Virus record (IMG/VR): IMGVR_UViG_3300035698_021447
Location: 1 to 27,857 of that record
Direction: 5' to 3' (one strand)
Source: a virus
Length of the DNA: 27,857 nucleotides
This document shows, one piece after another, positions 14,197 through 21,733 of the stretch. The position numbers were made by a program, and so were the translations under genes. Position 1 is the first letter of the stretch; every line of letters starts with the position of its first letter. The notes below the pieces were generated by a model. It searched no databases and was not told where the DNA came from. It was given only the letters and a program-made list of their open reading frames with translations.

Positions 14197-14583
14197 ATGA
14201 AACGAATTACCATTCACGATATCAAAAACGCTCTTCTAGACGAACGTTTCCGAAACAGTCTCGGAGAAGATCTCCAAGAAGATGTCCAGAAATTCCTCAA
14301 GAACCCCGGATGTGCTTGCAATCATCCCATTTACCTGAATGTAATGAAGAAGGGAAAGAAACAAGTTGCGGAGTATTTCCCTGCCAAAGAAACACCTGAT
14401 GAAGATGCTTTCGAAAAGGAAGTACAAAGACTTGCCAAGAATGACTGGGAAGTCATCAACTGTAACGTCGATGAACTTGCTAGAGCACTAAGGGGATTGG
14501 GTCCGGGCAGAAAACAAGTTGAATTGGCTCGATGGGAAGATCAAGTTACTGTAGTGGTCAATCACTTGGAGACAATTTTCTAA
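14197..14583 (+). CDS. Conserved phage protein of unknown function
   Basis: The 128-residue protein contains KFLKNPGCACNHPIY (32-46) and ends with WEVINCNVDEL, then GRKQVELARWEDQVTVVVN. I recall the same two blocks in T4-type and other large myoviruses, where the protein has no assigned function. It is the last gene of the rightward operon and converges on the gene at 14683. The 99 bp between them show no clear terminator. Confidence 0.62.
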   Translation: MKRITIHDIKNALLDERFRNSLGEDLQEDVQKFLKNPGCACNHPIYLNVMKKGKKQVAEYFPAKETPDEDAFEKEVQRLAKNDWEVINCNVDELARALRGLGPGRKQVELARWEDQVTVVVNHLETIF

Positions 14584-14682
14584 GGGGTCAAATCCATAAT
14601 GAAGAATATTCGCTCTTGATAAACCCATCTCGTTCATCACGCAACAGATGTTTGTATAACAGGCAGAAATATGGCAGATCAT

Positions 14683-15615
14683 TCATGTCATATCATAGTA
14701 GAACCCCGATCCCTTTATGATCTTTTGGCAGCTATCGATCATCTTATTTGGGTATTCTTTGTATTTGGCAATGTCCATTGGCCATTTGTCGGATTTGAGA
14801 CGTTTGCTTCCAAGAATCAAGGCGTTCTCGTAGAACACCAGAGCATCTTCGACTTTTCTAAGTAGGTGGTAGTATACATCTCCCATGAGGCACCAGAATT
14901 CAGCCATCAGAGGTCGTGAGCAAAGGCATAGATTGAGGTTCTGCAAGGCTGGACGAACCTTCTTCTTGTGTCGCAGGTACACATAAGCTATGTAGTACCG
15001 CGTCATGATGGCTGGCATAGAAGACTGTGACGAGGTGAGCATGAACCTATTGGCTGTTTGCAGAAACTTGTCGTATTGTCCCAGAGATAACTCCACACAA
15101 GCTTGGTAATAATATGGTTGTGGCGACATTGGTTGTTTCTGTTTCCATCGCTCAATGAGTCGCAAAGATTCCGTTGGGTCTCTCTGTCCTTTGCTTGCAA
15201 GAATCACTCCTGATTCTTGATTTGTGCCTGCTTCCAATGTCTCAAACGCATGATTAACGAAACAAAAATCAGGAGTCCAGAATCGTGTCTCCTTGCTGAG
15301 CATCTTTTGATTTAAGATGGACGCATAAGCACATCCGTTCTGCTTGTTGATGTTGGCGTGTCCTTGCACAACTGTTTCCCAAGGTTCCAGTGCCATATTG
15401 CACCCTTCTTGGGTAAGTTTGTTTCTGGCTTCATCTCTGCCAATATCCCCCAGTCGTTTTACATGAACGCCTGTGGCTTCACACAGTGGGATAGTGATGT
15501 CAGTGCTGCCAAGATCTCCAATAACGACGGATTTTGGTCCAAGGAATTCAATTGATTCCAGTGTTGTCAGAATCGTCTTGGCGTTGTTTCTCGTCAATAT
15601 TTGGATGGTGGTCAT
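14683..15615 (-). CDS. Family 2-type glycosyltransferase fused to TPR-like helices
   Basis: The 310-residue protein starts with a short GT2-like domain: MTTIQILTRNNAKTILTTLE (first strand and helix) and SVVIGDLGSTD (29-39, nucleotide-sugar site), with ARNKLTQEG further on. The C-terminal half (about 150-300) is a series of helix pairs with aromatic and Gly/Ala positions typical of TPRs. This layout is seen in glycosyltransferases that modify proteins or surface glycans. ATG 15615 has AGGA 6 nt upstream. It overlaps the small gene at 15548-15757 by 68 bp. Confidence 0.7.
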   Translation of the reverse strand: MTTIQILTRNNAKTILTTLESIEFLGPKSVVIGDLGSTDITIPLCEATGVHVKRLGDIGRDEARNKLTQEGCNMALEPWETVVQGHANINKQNGCAYASILNQKMLSKETRFWTPDFCFVNHAFETLEAGTNQESGVILASKGQRDPTESLRLIERWKQKQPMSPQPYYYQACVELSLGQYDKFLQTANRFMLTSSQSSMPAIMTRYYIAYVYLRHKKKVRPALQNLNLCLCSRPLMAEFWCLMGDVYYHLLRKVEDALVFYENALILGSKRLKSDKWPMDIAKYKEYPNKMIDSCQKIIKGSGFYYDMT

Positions 15616-15757
15616 CAAATTTCCTATGAATCAGTTCCTCAAACGCTTCCGCCTCATTCGGTTTATTACAAGATTTGTAATAGTCAGCGATTTTCCTGTA
15701 TATCGCCACTTGTCGAGGATGAATTTGCAATTCTGCATAGAGATTTACTATGTTCAT
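15548..15757 (-). CDS. Small TPR-like protein
   Basis: The 69-residue protein reads MNIVNLYAELQIHPRQVAIYRKIADYY in its first part (pattern only), a single helix pair like one TPR unit. It ends in a polar, charged tail encoded in the stretch that overlaps the next gene. I recall similar proteins beside glycosyltransferase/TPR genes in T4-type phages. The SD is weak. Partnership with the TPR-bearing glycosyltransferase downstream is an inference from position. Confidence 0.5.
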   Translation of the reverse strand: MNIVNLYAELQIHPRQVAIYRKIADYYKSCNKPNEAEAFEELIHRKFDDHHPNIDEKQRQDDSDNTGIN

Positions 15758-15861
15758 AGCATATCAGAGTCTTGGGGAAAAGGATTTCTTCTAAAAAACG
15801 TTGGCCGTGCGCAGTATATACGTACCCTTTTTAGCACCACATAATAATTTCGGGAGGACGT

Positions 15862-16422
15862 TTGGCCAGCGAATATCTCAACAACAAAAGTTTCGAATCT
15901 GTTATCCGAGCATTTCAGTTTTACAAGCGGCAAAGAAGAAAATACGAGTTAATTGTGGTTGATCTAGAACAGACCCATATTCGTCGCCGCAACAAGCACA
16001 AAGACAATTCTAAAAAATTAGCTTTTGAAGAGAGAACCCTTCTGTACGAACAGTCTTGTGCAGACTTCAAAGAATACCAAGAGCAATTAGCACATGCCTT
16101 CTACATACTGTCTGAAAATATAGCTAATTGGGCTAAATTCAGCGGCATTGACATAGATGATGCTATCCAAGAAGGGGTTCTGATCTGTTTTGAAAAAATT
16201 GACCGGTTCGATCCACGTAAAGGCAAAGCCTTCAATTACATGAGCACGTGCATCTTAAACCATTTCCGTCAGTTGTACCGAAGTGCAAGAAACTACAACG
16301 AATTGAAGAAGCGTTACCACTCTTTCTTGCAGGAAAGGTTTGAAAGTGTGTTTATTATGAATGGCAAAGAAAAAATGGGAAATGCAAAAAGCAACATTGA
16401 CCCAGATGTCAACATGTGGTAG
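15862..16422 (+). CDS. 55: Late-transcription sigma factor, T4 gp55-like
   Basis: The 186-residue protein carries a compact sigma region 2: DDAIQEGVLICFEKIDRFDP (99-118) and KAFNYMSTCILNHFRQLYR (122-140), covering the helices that bind the RNA polymerase clamp and the -10 element. Length and the absence of region 4 in the ORF match T4 gp55 (185 residues), which directs polymerase to TATAAATA late promoters. The start is TTG with GGGAGG 4 nt upstream; no other start precedes region 2. The 104 bp before it separate it from the divergent gene at 15757. The stop is TAG, and the next ORF continues in the same frame. Confidence 0.85.
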   Translation: MASEYLNNKSFESVIRAFQFYKRQRRKYELIVVDLEQTHIRRRNKHKDNSKKLAFEERTLLYEQSCADFKEYQEQLAHAFYILSENIANWAKFSGIDIDDAIQEGVLICFEKIDRFDPRKGKAFNYMSTCILNHFRQLYRSARNYNELKKRYHSFLQERFESVFIMNGKEKMGNAKSNIDPDVNMW

Positions 16423-16428
16423 ATTTCT

Positions 16429-16701
16429 ATGTATATGAATAATAGAGCTAGTACGGACCCTGTCCGCGCCCTAGAAATGGCTGAAGTTATACAAAAACTA
16501 AAGTCCAATGGGTATATGGAATTGGTAGAGTGTCTTTTGGATCATGAGTCTGACTGTTACACCAAAAAAGGTCGTCTTAACAAAAGTGCTACAACCCGTA
16601 AGATGGGTTGGAAGAGTAAGCAATTAGAAGATGCCCTTAAAGAAATGCGAGAACTCCTCGGTGAGGAATTTGGAGAACAAGAAGAGGATAAAGAAGATTA
16701 G
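16429..16701 (+). CDS. HTH-like protein, in frame with the sigma factor after one TAG
   Basis: The 90-residue frame has a helical core (about 16-77) reading VIQKLKSNGYMELVECLL, then TTRKMGWKSKQLEDALKEM. It resembles a sigma region 4 or other HTH that would contact DNA, and has an acidic tail. It starts 6 nt after the sigma factor's TAG in the same frame and lacks a good SD, so it may be made by re-initiation or by TAG read-through as a C-terminal extension of the sigma factor. The stop overlaps the convergent tube gene by 4 bp. Confidence 0.6.
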   Translation: MYMNNRASTDPVRALEMAEVIQKLKSNGYMELVECLLDHESDCYTKKGRLNKSATTRKMGWKSKQLEDALKEMRELLGEEFGEQEEDKED

Positions 16702-17210
16702 TCTTCAACATATGCTCTTGCGTATCTCATGGTGATGTCGCACATTACGATCCCTGAGTCGCCGTAATCAAGGGTTTGAAAGTTTGCACTTTGGAGCCAA
16801 GCGTCCTCGTACACCCAATTTTCTACGAGGTTGCCACACCCATCGTACATGCCTAGATTAACTAACTTCTTGATGAACTTTTGTTCGTTTGGAGCATAGA
16901 TTGCTCCGTTTTTGGGAATGTAGAACTCTCTGATCCATCCAAAAACAGGATGCACCTCGGTGTCAATATCATAAAGAGTCAGGGAAACTGGTTTCCAATC
17001 AGGTTTGGCAGGATAGTACACATCTTCGGCTTGGTGGCGAACGCTCGTTTCTTTGAACTGAATGTTAGGACGTGCAGCCTTCTCTGGGGGCAAACAATCA
17101 ACACCTCCACCATTAGCCTCTATGGTAACATCGGGTATTGTAAAAATCCAACGGAAATTTCTTTTGCAATGGTTTCCGCTTCCTAAAATTCCTATACCCA
17201 TTTTTGCCAT
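16698..17210 (-). CDS. Divergent tail-tube-like protein
   Basis: The 170-residue protein starts MAKMGIGILGSGN and keeps the tail-tube (T4 gp19-like) pattern: KRNFRWIFTI, RPNIQFKET, DGCGNLVENWVYEDAWLQSA and a final strand DITMRYARAYVED. It lacks the WIPGK segment and the Cys-rich end of the three larger tube proteins. It is separated from them by a terminator, so it can be expressed independently. A role as a specialised tube ring or tube-initiating protein is possible. GGAG precedes the start. Confidence 0.78.
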   Translation of the reverse strand: MAKMGIGILGSGNHCKRNFRWIFTIPDVTIEANGGGVDCLPPEKAARPNIQFKETSVRHQAEDVYYPAKPDWKPVSLTLYDIDTEVHPVFGWIREFYIPKNGAIYAPNEQKFIKKLVNLGMYDGCGNLVENWVYEDAWLQSANFQTLDYGDSGIVMCDITMRYARAYVED

Positions 17211-17225
17211 TTGTCTCTCCTTACA

Positions 17226-17266
17226 GAAAAAGAGCGGCGGACTTGGGGTGTGTTCCGCCGCCCTCT
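17226..17266 (-). terminator. Intrinsic terminator after the tail-tube genes
   Basis: Leftward, 17260-17254 pair with 17241-17235 (CGGCGGA), extended by four more pairs (17263-17266 with 17231-17234) across a two-base bulge. The stem is followed by TCTTTTT. It lies between the third tube gene and the divergent tube gene at 16698-17210. Confidence 0.85.
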
Positions 17267-17296
17267 TCTATCAGAGTAATCTCAGGAAGATAAAGC

Positions 17297-17866
17297 TTAA
17301 CTACCGCATGGTGTACAGCAAGGATCGATTCCAAATCCGGGACAGTAGTTTTCGTATGTAACATCGGAGTATCTAAGTGTTAATTCGATGGTAGCCTCGT
17401 CAGAACTTGAATAGTCCAAGTCTCCAAAATTGATGCTTGTTGGCCACACATCTTTCAATTCCCAACTCTCTATTGCAGCACCACATCCATCCCACATTTT
17501 TATCACGGCGCGAGCAGCGTAATCCTGTCGAGACGATCCCATCTTTAGTCCGAGTATATCGGTAAAATCATACACAGAAGCGAGCCAATCAAATAGGGGT
17601 TTCGAATCCAATGTGGCTACATCGATGTATGTGACAGTGATGGTTTCCCATGCTGCTTTGCCGGGAATCCATGTCTTGGCGTTCAGGAAGTTAACTTCCG
17701 TCTCTTCGATGGAAAGGTTGGGTCGTGCGGCCATTTTAACGTAATGACGCGGAACGCTTCCACCATTACAAATGTCGAATAGTTCAAATGTATATCTGAA
17801 TTTTCTCTTGAAGACCAAATTCTGGAAACCCAGATTTCCGATCCCCATTGGGATTGATTCTGCCAT
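17297..17866 (-). CDS. Tail tube protein paralogue 3 (T4 gp19-like)
   Basis: The 189-residue protein has the tube-protein order of blocks: FKRKFRYTFELF, KMAARPNLSIEETE, KTWIPGKAAWETITVTYIDV, DGCGAAIESWELKDVWP and LTLRYSDVTYE. The last 15 residues hold four Cys (CPGFGIDPCCTPCGS). T4 gp19 is 163 residues, and the difference is mostly the C-terminal extension. It is closest to its neighbour at 17892, with a 34-bp identical stretch (17654-17687 against 18246-18279). GAGG precedes the ATG. Tube proteins stack as hexameric rings inside the sheath and carry DNA. Confidence 0.88.
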   Translation of the reverse strand: MAESIPMGIGNLGFQNLVFKRKFRYTFELFDICNGGSVPRHYVKMAARPNLSIEETEVNFLNAKTWIPGKAAWETITVTYIDVATLDSKPLFDWLASVYDFTDILGLKMGSSRQDYAARAVIKMWDGCGAAIESWELKDVWPTSINFGDLDYSSSDEATIELTLRYSDVTYENYCPGFGIDPCCTPCGS

Positions 17867-17891
17867 GTCTGTTCCTCAAATGCTTAGGATA

Positions 17892-18464
17892 TTACGAACC
17901 ACAACCATCACAGCAACCCTGTGGCTGGAAGTTCGGGCAATATGACGTATACTTCACGTCTGAATAACGAAGAGTTAGTTCAATCGTGGCTTCTTCAGAG
18001 CTTGAATAATCCATCTCTCCAAAATTGATAGCAGTTGGCCATGCGTGTTGCATTTGCCATCCTTCAAGAAGGGTTCCACAACCGTCGTACAAATTTAATA
18101 CGCCTGTTGCGTCCCAGTTTCTCTTATTGCCCTGTCGCAACTGAATTGGATCAGTGAAATCATAAACCGTTGCTAGCCAGTTCCAAAGAGTTGTCATTTC
18201 TTCATGAGCAACATCAATGTAAGTGACAGTAATGGTTTCCCACGATGCTTTGCCGGGAATCCATGTCTTGGCGTTCAGGTGATTGATTTCTGTTTCTTCG
18301 ATTGAAAGGTTTGGTCGTGAAGCGAGCTTCACAAAATGCTCTGGAATCTGATTGTTTTCATTACCGCAGAAACCAAAGATCTCAAATGTCCAACGGAATT
18401 TACGCTTGAACACTATGTCTGGTTGCCCAATAACGCCGATTCCCATGGGTTTTCTATCAGCCAT
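17892..18464 (-). CDS. Tail tube protein paralogue 2 (T4 gp19-like)
   Basis: The 190-residue protein has the same blocks as its neighbours: FKRKFRWTFEIF, KLASRPNLSIEETE, KTWIPGKASWETITVTYIDV, DGCGTLLEGWQMQHAWP and LTLRYSDVKYT. The C-terminal Cys cluster is CPNFQPQGCCDGCGS. It is more similar to the protein at 17297 than to that at 18491, suggesting a later duplication or gene conversion. CAGGAG precedes the ATG. Confidence 0.88.
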   Translation of the reverse strand: MADRKPMGIGVIGQPDIVFKRKFRWTFEIFGFCGNENNQIPEHFVKLASRPNLSIEETEINHLNAKTWIPGKASWETITVTYIDVAHEEMTTLWNWLATVYDFTDPIQLRQGNKRNWDATGVLNLYDGCGTLLEGWQMQHAWPTAINFGEMDYSSSEEATIELTLRYSDVKYTSYCPNFQPQGCCDGCGS

Positions 18465-18490
18465 TTTTACTCCTGTTGATCTTCTTTATG

Positions 18491-19087
18491 TTAAGAAGTA
18501 CATCCCGAACAAGTGCCTTTAACTTGTGGACCACACATGTTGGTGTATGTAACCTCTGAATATCTTAGCGTCATTTCGATTGTGGCCTCTTCAGAATTGC
18601 TGTAATCGAGATCGCCAAAGTTGACAGACTGTGGCCAACACGATCCCATAAGCCATCTCTCTAGTGTATTGCCACAACCATCAAGCATTTCCAGTGCTGC
18701 TACCCCAGCCCATCCGTCCTTTTCGCTCTGATCTAAATTCTCTAATGGGTTCGAGCCTTCTAGATCACCGCTCTTACCAGTGAAGTTATAAACAGTAGCA
18801 ATCCAGTTGTATAAATCGTAAAATTCACTGTGTTCGCCATTTCCGGCAACATCCACATAAGTGACCGTGATGGGTTGCCAACGTCCTTTTCCGGGAACCC
18901 AAGTGACTCCATTGAGATAGTTCAATTCCACTTCATCGAGATCCAATTGAGGGCGTGCTGCTAATTTCACATAATTTTTAGGGATGTGGTGCCCGCTTCT
19001 CGTGTAGATTTCGAAAGTGTATCTGAACTTTCTCTTTAGAATGATGTTGGGAGCACCCAGTTTTCCGATGCCCATTCCTGTCGCCAT
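18491..19087 (-). CDS. Tail tube protein paralogue 1 (T4 gp19-like)
   Basis: The 198-residue protein is the first of four in transcription order. Its blocks are LKRKFRYTFEIY, KLAARPQLDLDEVE, VTWVPGKGRWQPITVTYVDV, DGCGNTLERWLMGSCWP and MTLRYSEVTYTN. The end has three Cys (CGPQVKGTCSGCTS). An insertion around the NFTGKSGDLEGSNPLENLD loop makes it the longest copy. GAGG precedes the ATG, and a 12-bp hairpin separates it from the sheath gene. Confidence 0.88.
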   Translation of the reverse strand: MATGMGIGKLGAPNIILKRKFRYTFEIYTRSGHHIPKNYVKLAARPQLDLDEVELNYLNGVTWVPGKGRWQPITVTYVDVAGNGEHSEFYDLYNWIATVYNFTGKSGDLEGSNPLENLDQSEKDGWAGVAALEMLDGCGNTLERWLMGSCWPQSVNFGDLDYSNSEEATIEMTLRYSEVTYTNMCGPQVKGTCSGCTS

Positions 19088-19110
19088 ATTTCATACCTCA
19101 TTCTGAAAGG

Positions 19111-19139
19111 ACATCCCTCGGGATTGCCCCGAGGGATGT
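19111..19139 (-). terminator. 12-bp perfect GC-rich hairpin between sheath and tube genes
   Basis: ACATCCCTCGGG (19111-19122) pairs perfectly with 19128-19139 around a 5-nt loop. Leftward it is followed by only CCTTTCAG, a poor U-tract. It may be a partial terminator or an mRNA-stabilising or processing element that sets the sheath-to-tube ratio. Confidence 0.6.
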
Positions 19140-19154
19140 TTCTCTCTAGGTGAT

Positions 19155-21506
19155 TTAGAACTCGGTGTTCTCAGCGAACGAGCCTGTTCTGTGGATCGAG
19201 AACTCGATGAAGATAAATTCTGCGGCTCGGACAGGTTGGACACCGATTCGGGCACGAAGCTCGTTTCGGTCAATAACATCCGCAGTGTTCAACTCTTCGT
19301 CGCATTTGACTCGGAAGTCAGTAATACCGCGTCCTACCTGAATCTCTTGGCAGATCGATGTTGCAATTCGGACGAACTTCTGGCGAAGCACTTCGTCGTG
19401 TGGATCGAAGAGCAACTGTCGAGAAGCCGAACGAATCCGTTTCTCAAGAACGAACATGAGTCTTCGAACGTTGACACGGTCGAGGGCTGTTGGTCGTCGT
19501 TGCAGTGTCTTCTGTCCCCAGACTACAAAGCCGTCGAAGTCCACAAACTGAACAATCGGGTTAATGGCATTACGGTAGCCATACATCAAGTCTCGTTCTT
19601 CAAGAGTAGGTCTTGAGAACACGTCAGTAATATTGGGTACAGTACCTCGGTTGACACCAGCCGGTGCGAACCATGGTGCGGACAACTGGTCGGATCGTGC
19701 GATCACGGCCATGATGGAGCCCGAAGGTGGTGCCCAGATGTCTACTCTGTTAAAGTTGTCCCGGATCTTAACCCATGGCCAGTACAGAGCACCGAAGTCG
19801 GAGTCGAATCTGGTTGTGTTAAGAGGATGGGCTCCATTTTGCCAATCAACGATTTCGCTGACTGTCAAACCGAATGGAGGATCAATGACTGCCAAACAGT
19901 CCATGCGAACGTTCTGGCAAAGATCTAACAAAGCAGTTGTTACGGCAGTGCTGGAGTGACCCGGAGCAGCGACCAAGTCAATGTCAATCTGTTCTGGTTC
20001 ACTGAGAGCGTACATGCCGGTGAAACCAAGCGAATTACCGATGATTAGGGAGTCCTGCTCATCAGGATCGGAAGGAATACCATCTGTACCACCTACTAAG
20101 GTGTAAGTTCCGTCCAGCGGAGGTGCTGCATTTGCAGTGTTGTCTTCCACTCTGATCCAGTCGGATACTAGAGCGATATATGTCTCGACGTAGAATCGGG
20201 AAGTCTCGTCTTTCGTCAAGCCGCCCCAAGATTCCATCTGCACTCCACCGTTGTAAACTTGAACAATGAAGTTGCCTTCGCGAACATTGTTCTCGACTAC
20301 AATTTGGGTAGAGTTTCCATCAATGCCAGCAGAGTCGGCATTTACTGTCATGGTGATAGCGCCAGTTGCGTTAGCATCACCATTGACTCGACCATAAGTA
20401 TCGATGGCTGTGTCGCCGGAAGTTCCAATTGGACTCAAACCTGCTTTAGTAACACTGGTGAAACCAAAGATTCCGATAGCTGTGCTATCTGGTTTGACCA
20501 AGAGGCGAGCGTCACGACCAGTGTGGTCAGTAACAAACTTCAGGTTGTCGCCATCAGCAGATGCTGTCCAACCACCCGGTAGAGTTCCACCGTTCTCAGT
20601 CTTTTGACTATTGATCTCTACAACCACTTCGGCGATTGTCGACTCTGAACCTTCAAGAAGTTCAAGGTCAATTGTCTGCACAACGTTGTCAACAAGAACA
20701 TTATCAGTTCCATCAATCACGATTTGCAGATTGAGATCGGTCAGACCTGAAAGGTCATACTCGCCAGCGTCTTGGTAGGATGCTGGGTAACGGTCCAAGC
20801 TACCAGTGATGGTCGCCTGAGTCATCCCAGTACCCAATCCTGTAACGTTTCCGGCTACGACTGTTCCACCATAGATGGCGTCTTGTACGGAAACCATTTC
20901 GAGTTCGGCATCTGGGCCGAAAGCGAATGTCGTCATAACAGCAATCTTAAGATCGGTGGTATGAGTGTAGAACTGAATGCCGTCGATGTCTCCATCTAGC
21001 TGAAGATTAAGATCTTCGGCCAATTGAGCGGCAGTGTAAGTTCCTGCAAGGACCACAAGCGTCTTCGAGTGAAGTACAGTGTTCAACCTCCAACGGAAGA
21101 ACGAATCTTGCGCGAAAGTATATGGTCCAGCCTCATCAGACTCAATCATGATGCGGCCACCAGCAGATTCTACATCCACTGTTGCTGTTATTGCTTGCTC
21201 GTCGCTTACATTCTCTTCGTCTCCGACTCGAACAATGTAAAGTTCATTAGCAATGAGCAGGTATTGTTCTGCGGCGTAAATTAGGTACGGATCACCCGAT
21301 TCAGGATGTGGATATCCAAACACCGTTTGAAGTTGTCGGTGAGTTGATACAAGAGTCGGAACGTTAATTGGACCCTTGGATGCAAAGCCGACAAGCCCTG
21401 CGCGGTGGAAAGATTGCTCTGGTTCAATGAAGCTCAAATCCTTTTCGGTGATTCGTACACTCGGCGAAATTGTATTCGACGGCGGAAAACCCCTTAGAAT
21501 AGCCAT
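19155..21506 (-). CDS. Contractile tail sheath protein (T4 gp18-like)
   Basis: At 783 residues, this is the largest protein here (T4 gp18 has 659). The start SPSVRITEKDLSFI with a Gly-rich segment and TLVSTHRQLQTVFGYP is typical of sheath N-termini. The C-terminal 250 residues show the conserved sheath core: LDRVNVRRLMFVLEKRIRSA, LLFDPHDEVLRQKF, VKCDEELNTADVID and AAEFIFIEFSI. The middle (about 90-480) is low-similarity, beta-rich and rich in Asp, Gly and Thr, as expected for surface-exposed domains. GGGAG precedes the ATG, and the gene follows the small gene at 21509 by 2 nt. The sheath contracts to drive the tube through the envelope. Confidence 0.92.
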   Translation of the reverse strand: MAILRGFPPSNTISPSVRITEKDLSFIEPEQSFHRAGLVGFASKGPINVPTLVSTHRQLQTVFGYPHPESGDPYLIYAAEQYLLIANELYIVRVGDEENVSDEQAITATVDVESAGGRIMIESDEAGPYTFAQDSFFRWRLNTVLHSKTLVVLAGTYTAAQLAEDLNLQLDGDIDGIQFYTHTTDLKIAVMTTFAFGPDAELEMVSVQDAIYGGTVVAGNVTGLGTGMTQATITGSLDRYPASYQDAGEYDLSGLTDLNLQIVIDGTDNVLVDNVVQTIDLELLEGSESTIAEVVVEINSQKTENGGTLPGGWTASADGDNLKFVTDHTGRDARLLVKPDSTAIGIFGFTSVTKAGLSPIGTSGDTAIDTYGRVNGDANATGAITMTVNADSAGIDGNSTQIVVENNVREGNFIVQVYNGGVQMESWGGLTKDETSRFYVETYIALVSDWIRVEDNTANAAPPLDGTYTLVGGTDGIPSDPDEQDSLIIGNSLGFTGMYALSEPEQIDIDLVAAPGHSSTAVTTALLDLCQNVRMDCLAVIDPPFGLTVSEIVDWQNGAHPLNTTRFDSDFGALYWPWVKIRDNFNRVDIWAPPSGSIMAVIARSDQLSAPWFAPAGVNRGTVPNITDVFSRPTLEERDLMYGYRNAINPIVQFVDFDGFVVWGQKTLQRRPTALDRVNVRRLMFVLEKRIRSASRQLLFDPHDEVLRQKFVRIATSICQEIQVGRGITDFRVKCDEELNTADVIDRNELRARIGVQPVRAAEFIFIEFSIHRTGSFAENTEF

Positions 21507-21508
21507 GT

Positions 21509-21733
21509 TTATTCTCCCTTACGAATCTCTGAGTTTGGTATGTATCTAGTGGAAATCAGGCCCATTTTCTCCACCCTATCTATGTACTCGGTCTTGAGTT
21601 CGTCGTCGATAAGCCTGACGTTTTTGCCTTTTCCGATACCCGGAATGATTAAGGTCGTAAATGAACGGGGAGCCTTCCTTGACCTAACCACTAATTGCAC
21701 TGGACTTTTTGATCTGTTTTTAACTTCTATCAT
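21509..21733 (-). CDS. Small conserved tail-module protein
   Basis: The 74-residue protein begins MIEVKNRSKSPVQLVVRSRK and contains TTLIIPGIGKGKNVRLIDDE. I recall similar proteins beside sheath genes in large myoviruses, with no assigned role. The ATG overlaps the stop of the gp15-like gene (ATGA), and AAAGGA lies upstream. The sheath gene starts 2 nt after its stop, so all three are probably co-translated. Confidence 0.6.
   Translation of the reverse strand: MIEVKNRSKSPVQLVVRSRKAPRSFTTLIIPGIGKGKNVRLIDDELKTEYIDRVEKMGLISTRYIPNSEIRKGE

Noticed and set aside
15862-16701. Genome-wide reassignment of TAG to an amino acid
   Set aside because: TAG is the natural stop of several well-bounded genes here, including those ending at 4350, 7076, 7528 and 24289 and the gp26-like gene, so only local read-through is considered.
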